This document shows positions 51,823 through 59,672 of a DNA stretch of 64,000 bases, piece after piece. This DNA comes from Sporomusa sphaeroides DSM 2875 (GTDB taxonomy: Bacteria > Bacillota > Negativicutes > Sporomusales > Sporomusaceae), in NCBI RefSeq assembly GCF_001941975.2, contig NZ_CP146991.1, positions 931,501-995,500 of the forward strand. The letters run 5' to 3'. Every line of letters begins with the position of its first letter. Within the stretch, counting starts at the first letter, position 1. The notes beneath the pieces were generated by a model. That model was not told the origin of the DNA, searched no databases, and worked only from the letters and a program-made list of their open reading frames with translations. A program made the translations under genes and the position numbers.

Positions 51823-53550
51823 ATGGACATTGAGAGAGAAGTACTTAATATAGTTGTTGTCGGGCATGTCGATCATGGCAAATCCACAGTGATTGGCAGG
51901 CTGCTGTATGACACCAAATCTTTGCCCGAAGGTGCCATCGACCGGGTAAAGCGAATTGCCAAAGAAAAGGGTAAACCCTTTGAATATGCTTATCTGCTGG
52001 ATGCTTTTGAGGAAGAGCAGAAGCAAGGCATTACCATCGACACTACCCAACTGCAATTTCGTACCGAAAAAAGAGATTATGTAATTATTGATGCCCCCGG
52101 ACATAAGGAGTTTCTAAAAAACATGATTTCCGGAGCTGCCAGTGCCGAGGCTGCGCTTTTAATTATTGACGCTAATGAAGGGATTCAGGAACAATCCAAA
52201 CGGCATGGCTATATATTGTCATTGCTGGGGATACAAAAAGCCTATGTACTTATTAATAAGATGGATTTAATTGATTATTCAGAAGCCAAATTTAATGAGA
52301 TTAAGCAGGAAATAAACGAGTTTTTGCACAATCTCCACGTGTTTCCTTTAAAATACATCCCGATTTCAGCCTTTTTTGGCGAGAATATGATTACCCGTTC
52401 AGAAAAAATGCCCTGGTATAAAGGCGAGCCGATCCTTACGGCAATTGACTTGTTTGAAAAAGACAAAGGGCTGGAGACAAAAGCGCTGCGGTTCCCCATT
52501 CAGGATGTCTATAAATTTGATAACCGGCGCATTATTGCCGGTCGGATCGAATCAGGGACGCTGCATGTCGGCGATGAAGTTTTACTATCGCCCGCTAATA
52601 AGCTGACAAAAGTTAAGACAATCGAGTACTGGACTGACAAGGATAAAACTGACAGCGTCTATGCCGGAATGTCGGTGGGCATAACGGTTGAAGATGAGTT
52701 TTTTAACCAGCGGGGCGAATTTATTGTTCATCCTGACCAGGCACCGCTAGTTTCCGACACATTCAAAGCCAACATCTTTTGGATGGGGAAAAAGCCTTTG
52801 GTGAAAGCTGCAGACTATAAGCTCAAACTGGCGACCCAGGAACTGGAGTGTGAGATATACTCGATCGTCAAGGTCATTGATGCCACTACGCTGGCGACAA
52901 TAGAAGATGCCGGACAAGTTAAAACCAATGACGTAGCCGAAGTCATTATCAGGACCAAAAAGCAGCTCTGTTTTGATGAATTTAAGAACAATCAATTGAC
53001 AGGCCGATTCGTTATTGTTGACGGCTATGATGTAAGTGGCGGCGGGATTGTCTCAGGCCTTGTGACCCAGTGGCAGACTGTGAGCAAATTTACGGCAAAC
53101 GGATTGGAACTGGTGGTAAATTGTTTTGATGACTATATCTATGTACTTGCCGAAGGGGCTGTAAGAAGGTTTGATGCCAGGCCCCATACCTTTGCTGCCG
53201 GTGATGTAGTTGCGATAACCGGAAAAACCTATGAATATCCTGCCGATTTCGACATAATCGATATTCAGACAAAAGTAGCCGCCAAAGTGAGGAAAGCCAG
53301 AATGGCAGGAGTGATACCCCTGGCTGAGTACACCTATAGTGGTATGCCGGTAATTGAAGCTAGAGGAGCCGGCCTTAAGCTGGCAACTGAGGAAGATTTT
53401 ACTCAGTTTTACAGTGAGCTTGAGACCATAGTTAGCTGGCAGACGAAGGCGGCGTCAAGCTTTACTGCTAAGTGGCTTGAATTTACCAGATACCGGGGTA
53501 TTCCGGTTGTAGCGGCAGTTGGTGAAGCAGGTGCAGATTATCAGATTTAA
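51823..53550 (+). CDS. cysN: Sulfate adenylyltransferase large subunit CysN, with extra C-terminal domain
   Basis: A 575-residue GTPase: G1 GHVDHGKST, G2 region QGITIDTTQ, G3 DAPGHKEF, G4 NKMD, then the two EF-Tu-like beta domains (to about 430). CysN couples GTP hydrolysis to APS formation by CysD. E. coli CysN has 475 residues; here about 110-130 more follow (PLAEYTYSGMPVIEARGAGL and onward). This is not an APS kinase as in CysNC fusions, since no second P-loop is present. The DAPGH form is closer to elongation-factor-like CysN than to the proteobacterial DTPGH form. GGGGAGG lies before the ATG. Confidence 0.92.
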   Translation: MDIEREVLNIVVVGHVDHGKSTVIGRLLYDTKSLPEGAIDRVKRIAKEKGKPFEYAYLLDAFEEEQKQGITIDTTQLQFRTEKRDYVIIDAPGHKEFLKNMISGAASAEAALLIIDANEGIQEQSKRHGYILSLLGIQKAYVLINKMDLIDYSEAKFNEIKQEINEFLHNLHVFPLKYIPISAFFGENMITRSEKMPWYKGEPILTAIDLFEKDKGLETKALRFPIQDVYKFDNRRIIAGRIESGTLHVGDEVLLSPANKLTKVKTIEYWTDKDKTDSVYAGMSVGITVEDEFFNQRGEFIVHPDQAPLVSDTFKANIFWMGKKPLVKAADYKLKLATQELECEIYSIVKVIDATTLATIEDAGQVKTNDVAEVIIRTKKQLCFDEFKNNQLTGRFVIVDGYDVSGGGIVSGLVTQWQTVSKFTANGLELVVNCFDDYIYVLAEGAVRRFDARPHTFAAGDVVAITGKTYEYPADFDIIDIQTKVAAKVRKARMAGVIPLAEYTYSGMPVIEARGAGLKLATEEDFTQFYSELETIVSWQTKAASSFTAKWLEFTRYRGIPVVAAVGEAGADYQI

Positions 53551-53578
53551 TAAAAAATCATGCGTTTTCCAGAGGGCC

Positions 53579-53610
53579 TTCACAAGTTCTTCACAATCTC
53601 CTGCTACAAT
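53579..53610 (+). promoter_or_regulatory. Activator-type promoter with TTCACA repeats
   Basis: TTCACA at 53579-53584 and 53590-53595 (11-base spacing), then TACAAT at 53605-53610 and no -35. The spacing is that of an OmpR/PhoB-family site. The unit drives the membrane protein gene that follows. Confidence 0.5.
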
Positions 53611-53654
53611 TAGCGTAGTTAACAACCCGGTTGCGGGAGGAGGAGAATGAACTT

Positions 53655-54158
53655 ATGAATATGACCCATTATATGGAACTGTTGGCTGTGAATCAGCCAT
53701 GGAATCTCATTATCTATATGGTGATTCCGGTTGCGCTGGCCGAAGCGCTGGTAGCTACTGAGTTTTTTGTGGTATTCAATCGGGGTAAGGCGGGCGGTGT
53801 GCTGCGCACCATCAATAAGTACATTGGGATTGTGCTTGGCTTCTATTTCCTGGGGATTTTTCTTAACCTGATGATTACGGCAGTGCCGGGAATGCCCTGG
53901 CGGGGTCCGGCCGATATCCTGGCAGTTGGCGCGTATCTGAGCGGTGTCGTTCCGCTTATGGGGATTGCGCTCTTAGAGCTTGGCGTTATTTTCAAGGGCA
54001 AAACCGAGAGCGAAAAACTGAAACTGCACTTTATTTTGCTTACAGTATTTTTGGTAGTTGCTCACATTGCCATGATATTTGGTATGGTCGATCCGACTGT
54101 TATGGGCTGGAATCCTGACGGAGCGCCGCCCATGCAGCATAATATGCATAACCATTAA
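53655..54158 (+). CDS. Four-helix membrane protein with His/Met-rich tail
   Basis: A 167-residue integral membrane protein with about four helices (LIIYMVIPVALAEALVATEF first) and the tail PPMQHNMHNH, rich in residues that bind copper or similar metals. I do not know its function; a permease-like DUF family is likely. The frame opens at a TTG upstream, but ATG 53655 with GGGAGGAGGAG is the clear start. Promoter form and tail suggest it is induced by metal or envelope stress (inference). Confidence 0.75.
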   Translation: MNMTHYMELLAVNQPWNLIIYMVIPVALAEALVATEFFVVFNRGKAGGVLRTINKYIGIVLGFYFLGIFLNLMITAVPGMPWRGPADILAVGAYLSGVVPLMGIALLELGVIFKGKTESEKLKLHFILLTVFLVVAHIAMIFGMVDPTVMGWNPDGAPPMQHNMHNH

Positions 54159-54167
54159 AAAAATAGG

Positions 54168-54222
54168 AATCTGCCTAATCCCTTGTCAGCCCTTGGCTTT
54201 CAATGGGTAGGCAGATTTTTCT
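54168..54222 (+). terminator. Terminator after the membrane protein gene
   Basis: AATCTGCCT pairs with AGGCAGATT (the stem extends through TAATCCC/GGGTA imperfectly) and is followed by a T run. Confidence 0.8.
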
Positions 54223-54312
54223 ATTAATTTCTAATTTTTGCAGGATTAGATAGAGGCAGCTAGAATAGTAAGTATGTAAAAAGAATAACATACTCCTGAA
54301 GGAGGCTTGCTA

Positions 54313-56448
54313 ATGTCTAAACAAATTTGTGAATTGGCTTATCAGGGGGCATCAACAGCTGTAGGTCTTGCGGAAAAACTCCTTACGGAAGCCATTGAAA
54401 AACATGGTGCAGAAGCACCGGTGAAGTATCCTGATACGGCATATAAGCTGCCGATTGTTACCGCCTTAAGCGGCGAAGACATAACAACATTAGGTGAGAT
54501 TGTTCCTGTTTTACAGAGGATTAAAGCAAATAACCTGCGGCCGGAGCCGGAATTGGGCAATGCCTTACTATCCGGTGAAGCCACCCTGTATGCCGGTGAA
54601 ATTATCGAGGCATTACGTTATGTCGGCAATGATCAACCGGATGAAGCCCCATATACCGGCTTTTTGCCTGACCGTATTTTGCGTAAATGCGGCGTGCCGC
54701 TGGTGGATGGCACTATTCCCGGTGTTGCCGTCATTACCGGCAAGGCCAAAGATGCCAAAGCGGGTGCCGCGCTGGTAAAGGACCTGCAGTCTAAAGGCAT
54801 TCTGGTTATGCTGGTTAATGATATCATTGAACAATGTATTGCGGAAAATATCAAAGTAGGTTTGGATTATCTGACACTTCCGTTAGGGAAATTTACGCAG
54901 ATTGTGCATGCCGTTAACTTTGCTGCCCGTGCCGGTTTGGCCTTTGGCGGTGTTCCCAAAGGTGAGCGTGAGCGGATGCTGGAATATCAAAAGAACCGTG
55001 TTCCCGCTTTTGTTATTGCCTTGGGCGAGCTGGATGCCGTTACTGTGGCAATTGGCGCCGGCGCGCTATTTATGGGTTTCCCCATTGTTACCGACCAGGC
55101 ACTGCCGCCGGAACTGCAAATCCCGGGACTCTTAGAACCTCAGCCTGATTATGATAAAATTGTCAAACTGGCTTTGGAGCTTCGCAACATAAAACTTAAA
55201 ATTGTGGATATCCCGGTTCCGATTACTGTCGGGCCGGCATTTGAGGGTGAAACCATCCGTAAGAAAGAAGCCTGGGTGGAGTTTGGCGGCGGTCGCTCAC
55301 CCGGCTTTGAGCTTGTTCGCATGGCTGACGCCGACCATGTGGAAGATGGCAAAATTGAAGTTGTCGGACCGGAAATTGATGAAATGCCTGAAGGTAGTGT
55401 ATTCCCGATGGGGATTATCGTTGATATTTATGGACGTAAAATGCAGGAAGACTTTGAAGGCGTGCTGGAGCGCCGTATCCATTACTTTATTAATTATGGC
55501 GAAGGGTTATGGCATGTTGCCCAGCGTGACTTGTGCTGGCTCAGAATTAGCAAAGGAGCTAAAGAGGCCGGATTTAAGATCCGCCATTTCGGCGAACTCT
55601 TAATTGCCAAGTTCAAATCCGACTATCCGGCCATTGTCGACAGGGTGCAGGTAACACTTATTACCGATGCCCAGGTTATTGATGAAAAAATTAAGATTGC
55701 CCGTGAAAAATACCAGGCGCGTGATGCCAGGCTGAAAGGTCTTACCGACGAATCGGTCGATACCTTCTACTCTTGTACCTTGTGCCAGTCCTTTGCCCCT
55801 AACCATGTCTGTATTGTTTCGCCGGAACGGGTTGGCTTGTGCGGCGCAGTAAGCTGGCTTGATGCGAAAGCCTCCAATGAAATTACACCCACCGGACCTA
55901 ATCAGCCGATCACCAAAGGCGAGTGTCTTGACGAAGCAAAGGGTATGTGGAAGAATCTGAACGATTTCCTCTACACTTCGTCCAACCGCACTCTGGAAGA
56001 GGTCAATCTATATACCTTGATGGACAAACCGATGACTTCCTGCGGCTGCTTTGAGGCTATCATGGCGGTATTGCCGCTGACCAACGGCGTTATGATTACT
56101 ACCCGTGAACACTCCGGCGATACGCCTTGCGGTATGTCCTTCTCCACCCTGGCCGGCACTTGCGGCGGCGGGGTGCAGACACCCGGTTTTATGGGGATTG
56201 GCCGCCGTTATGTTGTAAGCTCTAAGTTTATTCCGGCAGACGGTGGTTTGGGCAGGATTGTCTGGATGCCGAAAGAATTAAAAGAGTATTTAAAAGACGA
56301 ACTGGCCGAACGGGCTGTTCAACTCGGCTTGGGAGCCGACTTTGTTGATAAAATTGCCGATGAGACGGTGGGCATAACCGAAGAGGAGATATTGCCTTTC
56401 CTGGAAGAGCGGCAGCACCCGGCCTTAAAAATGGACCCGCTGATGTAA
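54313..56448 (+). CDS. acsB: Acetyl-CoA synthase (CODH/ACS beta subunit)
   Basis: A 711-residue bacterial AcsB, which joins a methyl group, CO and CoA to acetyl-CoA in the Wood-Ljungdahl pathway. The A cluster is complete: C488, C491, C500 and C510 for the [4Fe-4S] cube (CTLCQSFAPNHVC ... LCG), with C491 bridging to the proximal nickel, and C577-Gly-C579 (SCGCFEA) holding the distal nickel. A TTG opens the frame at 54307, but ATG 54313 has AGGAGG eight bases upstream. No other acs genes are next to it, and it has its own terminator. Confidence 0.97.
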   Translation: MSKQICELAYQGASTAVGLAEKLLTEAIEKHGAEAPVKYPDTAYKLPIVTALSGEDITTLGEIVPVLQRIKANNLRPEPELGNALLSGEATLYAGEIIEALRYVGNDQPDEAPYTGFLPDRILRKCGVPLVDGTIPGVAVITGKAKDAKAGAALVKDLQSKGILVMLVNDIIEQCIAENIKVGLDYLTLPLGKFTQIVHAVNFAARAGLAFGGVPKGERERMLEYQKNRVPAFVIALGELDAVTVAIGAGALFMGFPIVTDQALPPELQIPGLLEPQPDYDKIVKLALELRNIKLKIVDIPVPITVGPAFEGETIRKKEAWVEFGGGRSPGFELVRMADADHVEDGKIEVVGPEIDEMPEGSVFPMGIIVDIYGRKMQEDFEGVLERRIHYFINYGEGLWHVAQRDLCWLRISKGAKEAGFKIRHFGELLIAKFKSDYPAIVDRVQVTLITDAQVIDEKIKIAREKYQARDARLKGLTDESVDTFYSCTLCQSFAPNHVCIVSPERVGLCGAVSWLDAKASNEITPTGPNQPITKGECLDEAKGMWKNLNDFLYTSSNRTLEEVNLYTLMDKPMTSCGCFEAIMAVLPLTNGVMITTREHSGDTPCGMSFSTLAGTCGGGVQTPGFMGIGRRYVVSSKFIPADGGLGRIVWMPKELKEYLKDELAERAVQLGLGADFVDKIADETVGITEEEILPFLEERQHPALKMDPLM

Positions 56449-56464
56449 CAGTAGCGCAAATGAA

Positions 56465-56506
56465 AAGATAACCCTGGGGCATTGCTGCCAGGGTTATCTT
56501 TTTTTG
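56465..56506 (+). terminator. Terminator after acsB
   Basis: A 13-bp stem (AAGATAACCCTGG with CCAGGGTTATCTT) and a long T run. Confidence 0.9.
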
Positions 56507-57021
56507 GAGCTATTTACCAATAATTTAAACTTTATTTTAGCAGGAGTTTGATTATTGAAATAGAAAAAATAGATTAGTTAAATTAATTTTTTTTATAAGT
56601 ATCGATAGTGCAGGCGCGATTAGGCTTGCCGCAGCCACTGCCGGTCCAGATACCACAGGCCTGACTGCATATCCGGGTGGGGGGAGAGACTGTCTTACAA
56701 TGAATGAAATGAGAGTGTCGATTTTTATAGATTATTTCAATAAAGCAGTGCAAGAAGACCAAAGGCGGCAGCCGGGGTGTTAGAGAAAGTGTTTCACACA
56801 GGTATGTATTATGATTATAGAAATTATCAATAGGTATTGGGTTTGGTGATTGAAAAACACGATTAGAGCATTTTACTTATCTGTGTTAGGATAACACAGT
56901 AAAAACTCATCTTTCATCAATAAATAGCAGCCAAGCTGTGAAAAAAATGGCTGTTGGTTCTCTGCCTGCAGGCAGCAGCAGCTAATTTATAATTTGAAGC
57001 AAAAGAAAAAGGAGATAAGCA
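56507..57021. other. 515-base gap before the selenium-linked operon
   Basis: Mostly AT-rich. On the minus strand 56583-56721 reads as a Cys-rich peptide (RICSQACGIWTGSGCGKPNR) without a clear start, perhaps a gene remnant. A perfect small hairpin CTGTGTT/AACACAG lies at 56881-56899, and CAGCCA/TGGCTG around an A-rich loop near 56931-56956. The operon promoter should be here but I cannot choose one with confidence. Confidence 0.4.
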
Positions 57022-57612
57022 ATGCGACAGATTAATGCAATCGGGGATGCCTGTCCACTACCTGTTATCAAAACCAAAAAAGGTCTTGATGCCATCGAGA
57101 GCGGCCAACTGGTGGTGCTGGTGGATAATGAGATAGCTGTCCAAAATATCCGCCGGTTAGCTGAGGCAACAGGCTGTCAATTTGACGTAGTGCAGCAAGA
57201 GGGTATTTTTCATATTTCGCTGATAAAAACTGCAGCCCAGCCGGATAGTTCTGCCGCCCGCAGTGCGGCAGTGGCCGGTAAAACAGTTGTCGTCCTGTCT
57301 GCCGATACCATGGGAAACGGCGACGACGAGCTGGGGCGTATCTTAATGAAGGGATTTATTTTTGCTCTTACCCAGTTGGATACACTGCCTGATACTATCC
57401 TGCTCTATAACACGGGTGCAAAACTGGCAGTACATAGTTCAAGCTCCCTGGAAGATTTACTTGCTTTGGAAAAGGCCGGGGCTGCCGTCCTGACCTGCGG
57501 CACCTGCCTAAATCACCTGGGGATTGCAAAGCAGCTCGGGGTAGGGGAAGTAACCAATATGTACCGTATTGTGGAAGAGATGCGTGAGGCCGGACGCATC
57601 CTGCGCCCTTGA
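57022..57612 (+). CDS. yedF: Selenium metabolism protein YedF (TusA domain plus DsrE-like domain)
   Basis: A 196-residue fusion. Residues 1-70 are a TusA/SirA-type sulfur-carrier domain with the catalytic motif CPLPVIKTKKGLD (Cys at 10); the C-terminal part (about 95-196) is DsrE-like with GNGDDELGRILMKGFIFAL and Cys residues in LTCGTCLNHL. Members of this family go with selenium use genes and are believed to carry reduced selenium or sulfur as persulfide/selenide. It starts the operon behind AAAGGAGA and overlaps the next gene (TGATG). Confidence 0.9.
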   Translation: MRQINAIGDACPLPVIKTKKGLDAIESGQLVVLVDNEIAVQNIRRLAEATGCQFDVVQQEGIFHISLIKTAAQPDSSAARSAAVAGKTVVVLSADTMGNGDDELGRILMKGFIFALTQLDTLPDTILLYNTGAKLAVHSSSSLEDLLALEKAGAAVLTCGTCLNHLGIAKQLGVGEVTNMYRIVEEMREAGRILRP

Positions 57613-58760
57613 TGGCTATGATTTATTTTGACAATGCAGCAACCAGCCTGCCCAAGCCGCCGGCGGTGGGACAGGCGGTGCTGGCGGCCATAAATACTTT
57701 TGGCGGGGCCGGGAGGGGAGGGCATCCTGCTGCTCTGGCGGCATCCCGCTGCCTGTTTCAGGCTCGCAAAGCCGTAGCCGGGTTATTGGGGTCTGCTGCT
57801 GACCGGACGGTTTTTACCGCCAATGCGACAGACAGTCTGAATATTGCCATTGCCGGTCTGCTGACCCGGGAAGACCATGTTATTACCACTGCCCTGGAGC
57901 ATAATTCTGTGCTGCGGCCGTTATATAAACTCCGCTCCCAGGGGATGGGGTTATCGATTGTTGACATTGACCAACAAGGGAATCTGGATTGCGACGGGTT
58001 TCGCCGTTTGCTGCGTCCCAATAGCAAAGCGGTAGTCTGTACCCACGCCTCCAACCTGACCGGTACGCTTACCGATTTGGCGTTCCTGGCCGATTTCTGC
58101 CGGGAAAACGGCCTGCTGCTGATTGTGGATGCAGCGCAAACCGCCGGTGTATTTCCCCTTGACATGGACAAATTGGGGATTGATGTTCTCTGCTTTACCG
58201 GTCACAAAGGACTGTTGGGACCGCAGGGGACCGGCGGGCTTTGCATCCGGCAAGGGCTTGCCGTGCAGCCGCTTAAAGTAGGCGGCAGCGGACTTCACAG
58301 CTATAGTGAAACCCATCCGGCAGATCTGCCAGAGGCCCTGGAAGCCGGTACGGCCAACGCCCATGGCATCGCCGGCTTGCTGGCCGGTGTTGAGTACATT
58401 CAGGCAACAGGTATGGATACTATCCGCGACAGGGAGCTGGAGCTGGCAACACTCTTTCGCCAGGGGATTGCCGCAATTCCCGGGGTTCGCATTTACGGAG
58501 ATCCGGCCAGGCCACACGCTCCCCTTGTAACGCTGAATATCGGTTCCCTGGATTCAGGCGAGGTAGGGGACCGTCTGGCAACCCTTTACGATATTTGTGT
58601 ACGGAGCGGTGCCCATTGCGCCCCGCTGGCGCATTTGGCGTTAGGAACCCGGAGCCAAGGTGCGGTGCGGTTTAGCTTCTCCTCGTTCAATACGGAAGAA
58701 GAAATCCAAAGAGGAATTCGGGCGATTGCGGCGATTGCCGCAGAGGAGGAGCAGGGATAA
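57612..58760 (+). CDS. Selenocysteine lyase/cysteine desulfurase-like PLP enzyme
   Basis: A 382-residue class V aminotransferase fold. It opens with MIYFDNAATSLPKP; the PLP lysine is in FTGHKGLLGPQG and the reactive cysteine in VRSGAHCAPLAH, with the shorter loop typical of CsdB/SufS-type enzymes able to act on selenocysteine. It would release selenium or sulfur from the amino acid to YedF or the DUF3343 protein. It starts at ATG 57612 inside the yedF stop (or ATG 57618), with no ribosome site of its own, so coupling is expected. Confidence 0.88.
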   Translation: MAMIYFDNAATSLPKPPAVGQAVLAAINTFGGAGRGGHPAALAASRCLFQARKAVAGLLGSAADRTVFTANATDSLNIAIAGLLTREDHVITTALEHNSVLRPLYKLRSQGMGLSIVDIDQQGNLDCDGFRRLLRPNSKAVVCTHASNLTGTLTDLAFLADFCRENGLLLIVDAAQTAGVFPLDMDKLGIDVLCFTGHKGLLGPQGTGGLCIRQGLAVQPLKVGGSGLHSYSETHPADLPEALEAGTANAHGIAGLLAGVEYIQATGMDTIRDRELELATLFRQGIAAIPGVRIYGDPARPHAPLVTLNIGSLDSGEVGDRLATLYDICVRSGAHCAPLAHLALGTRSQGAVRFSFSSFNTEEEIQRGIRAIAAIAAEEEQG

Positions 58761-58997
58761 ATGGAGAGAAAGAAACAGCCCAAATTAGTGATTACCTTTC
58801 CCACCACCACGGCCGCGATGGCAATGGAGGCTGCCTGCGCAGCCGGGCAAGGACGCTTAATACCTATTCCCCGGGAAATCAGTGGCGGCTGCGGCCTGGC
58901 TTGGTGTGCAGAGCCGCAACTGGAGGATAGGCTGCTCCGGGTGATGGCTGAAAACAGTATTGTCTATCAGGAGAAACGGGTTCTTCCGCTATATTAA
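58761..58997 (+). CDS. DUF3343 protein, putative selenium/sulfur carrier
   Basis: A 78-residue protein of the DUF3343 type (about residues 8-70: KLVITFPTTTAAMAMEAACA, then GGCGLAWCAEP with two cysteines). Members occur beside YedF and the PLP enzyme above and are suggested to carry selenium or sulfur. It follows the PLP gene with no gap and has GAGGAGGAG before the ATG. Its exact activity is not known. Confidence 0.85.
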   Translation: MERKKQPKLVITFPTTTAAMAMEAACAAGQGRLIPIPREISGGCGLAWCAEPQLEDRLLRVMAENSIVYQEKRVLPLY

Positions 58998-59012
58998 CAA
59001 GGAGGGTAAGTA

Positions 59013-59663
59013 TTGCAAAGTCGCAGAAACTTATTGAAGCAAGGCATTATGGCGGTAACTGCCGCTATGCTGCCAATCAAGGCAATGGCCGGACAAGAAA
59101 GCACAGTCCGGTATCAAATGATTGTTGATCAGAACCGCTGCATGGGTTGTCAGACCTGTGTTCTAGCCTGCAAAGCCCAGAATGATATTGCGCCCAGCCA
59201 ATTCCTGACCCGGGTTCTGATCCGGGAAGAAAAAAAAGGAGCAGTTGCCAGGCAGGTATTCAAACCTGTGGGCTGTAACCAGTGTGAGAGTCCACGGTGT
59301 CTCACCGCTTGCCCGTATAAAGCCATCAGCAAGCTGGACAACGGCATCGTGGTGACCGACTGGACTTTATGCCGGGGCGTGAAGGCCTGTAATAATGCCT
59401 GCGGTAATGCCTGTCCCTTCCATGCCCGGATTGCTGATCCGCGTTTTGCCGGCAAATCGGACAAATGCGATTATTGTGCAGACCGGCTGGAAACAGAATT
59501 GCAGCCTGCCTGTGTCGAGGCTTGTCCGGCACGGGCCCGGATTTTTGGCAACAGCCGGCAGGCCAACGGTGAATTTGCAAAATATCTTCAGCATCCCGCG
59601 CTGAGTTCTTCCCGTGCGGAACAATCAATTGAAACAAATACAAAATATATTCCGCTGCGATAA
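59013..59663 (+). CDS. Iron-sulfur subunit of a tetrathionate/selenate-reductase-like complex (TtrB/SrdB type)
   Basis: A 216-residue electron-transfer protein. N-terminal SRRNLLKQG is a twin-arginine signal followed by a hydrophobic stretch ending AMA. Four [4Fe-4S] motifs follow: CMGCQTCVLAC, CNQCESPRCLTACP, CRGVKACNNACGNACP and CDYCADRL with ACVEACP. It passes electrons to the molybdenum subunit encoded next. The start is TTG 59013 with AAGGAGG upstream. It lies 15 bases after the DUF3343 gene in the same operon. Export by Tat places the complex outside the cytoplasm. Confidence 0.9.
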   Translation: MQSRRNLLKQGIMAVTAAMLPIKAMAGQESTVRYQMIVDQNRCMGCQTCVLACKAQNDIAPSQFLTRVLIREEKKGAVARQVFKPVGCNQCESPRCLTACPYKAISKLDNGIVVTDWTLCRGVKACNNACGNACPFHARIADPRFAGKSDKCDYCADRLETELQPACVEACPARARIFGNSRQANGEFAKYLQHPALSSSRAEQSIETNTKYIPLR

Positions 59664-59672
59664 GGAGGAGCT

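Noticed and set aside
51823-53550. CysNC bifunctional enzyme (APS kinase fusion)
   Set aside because: The C-terminal extension has no second P-loop or kinase motif.
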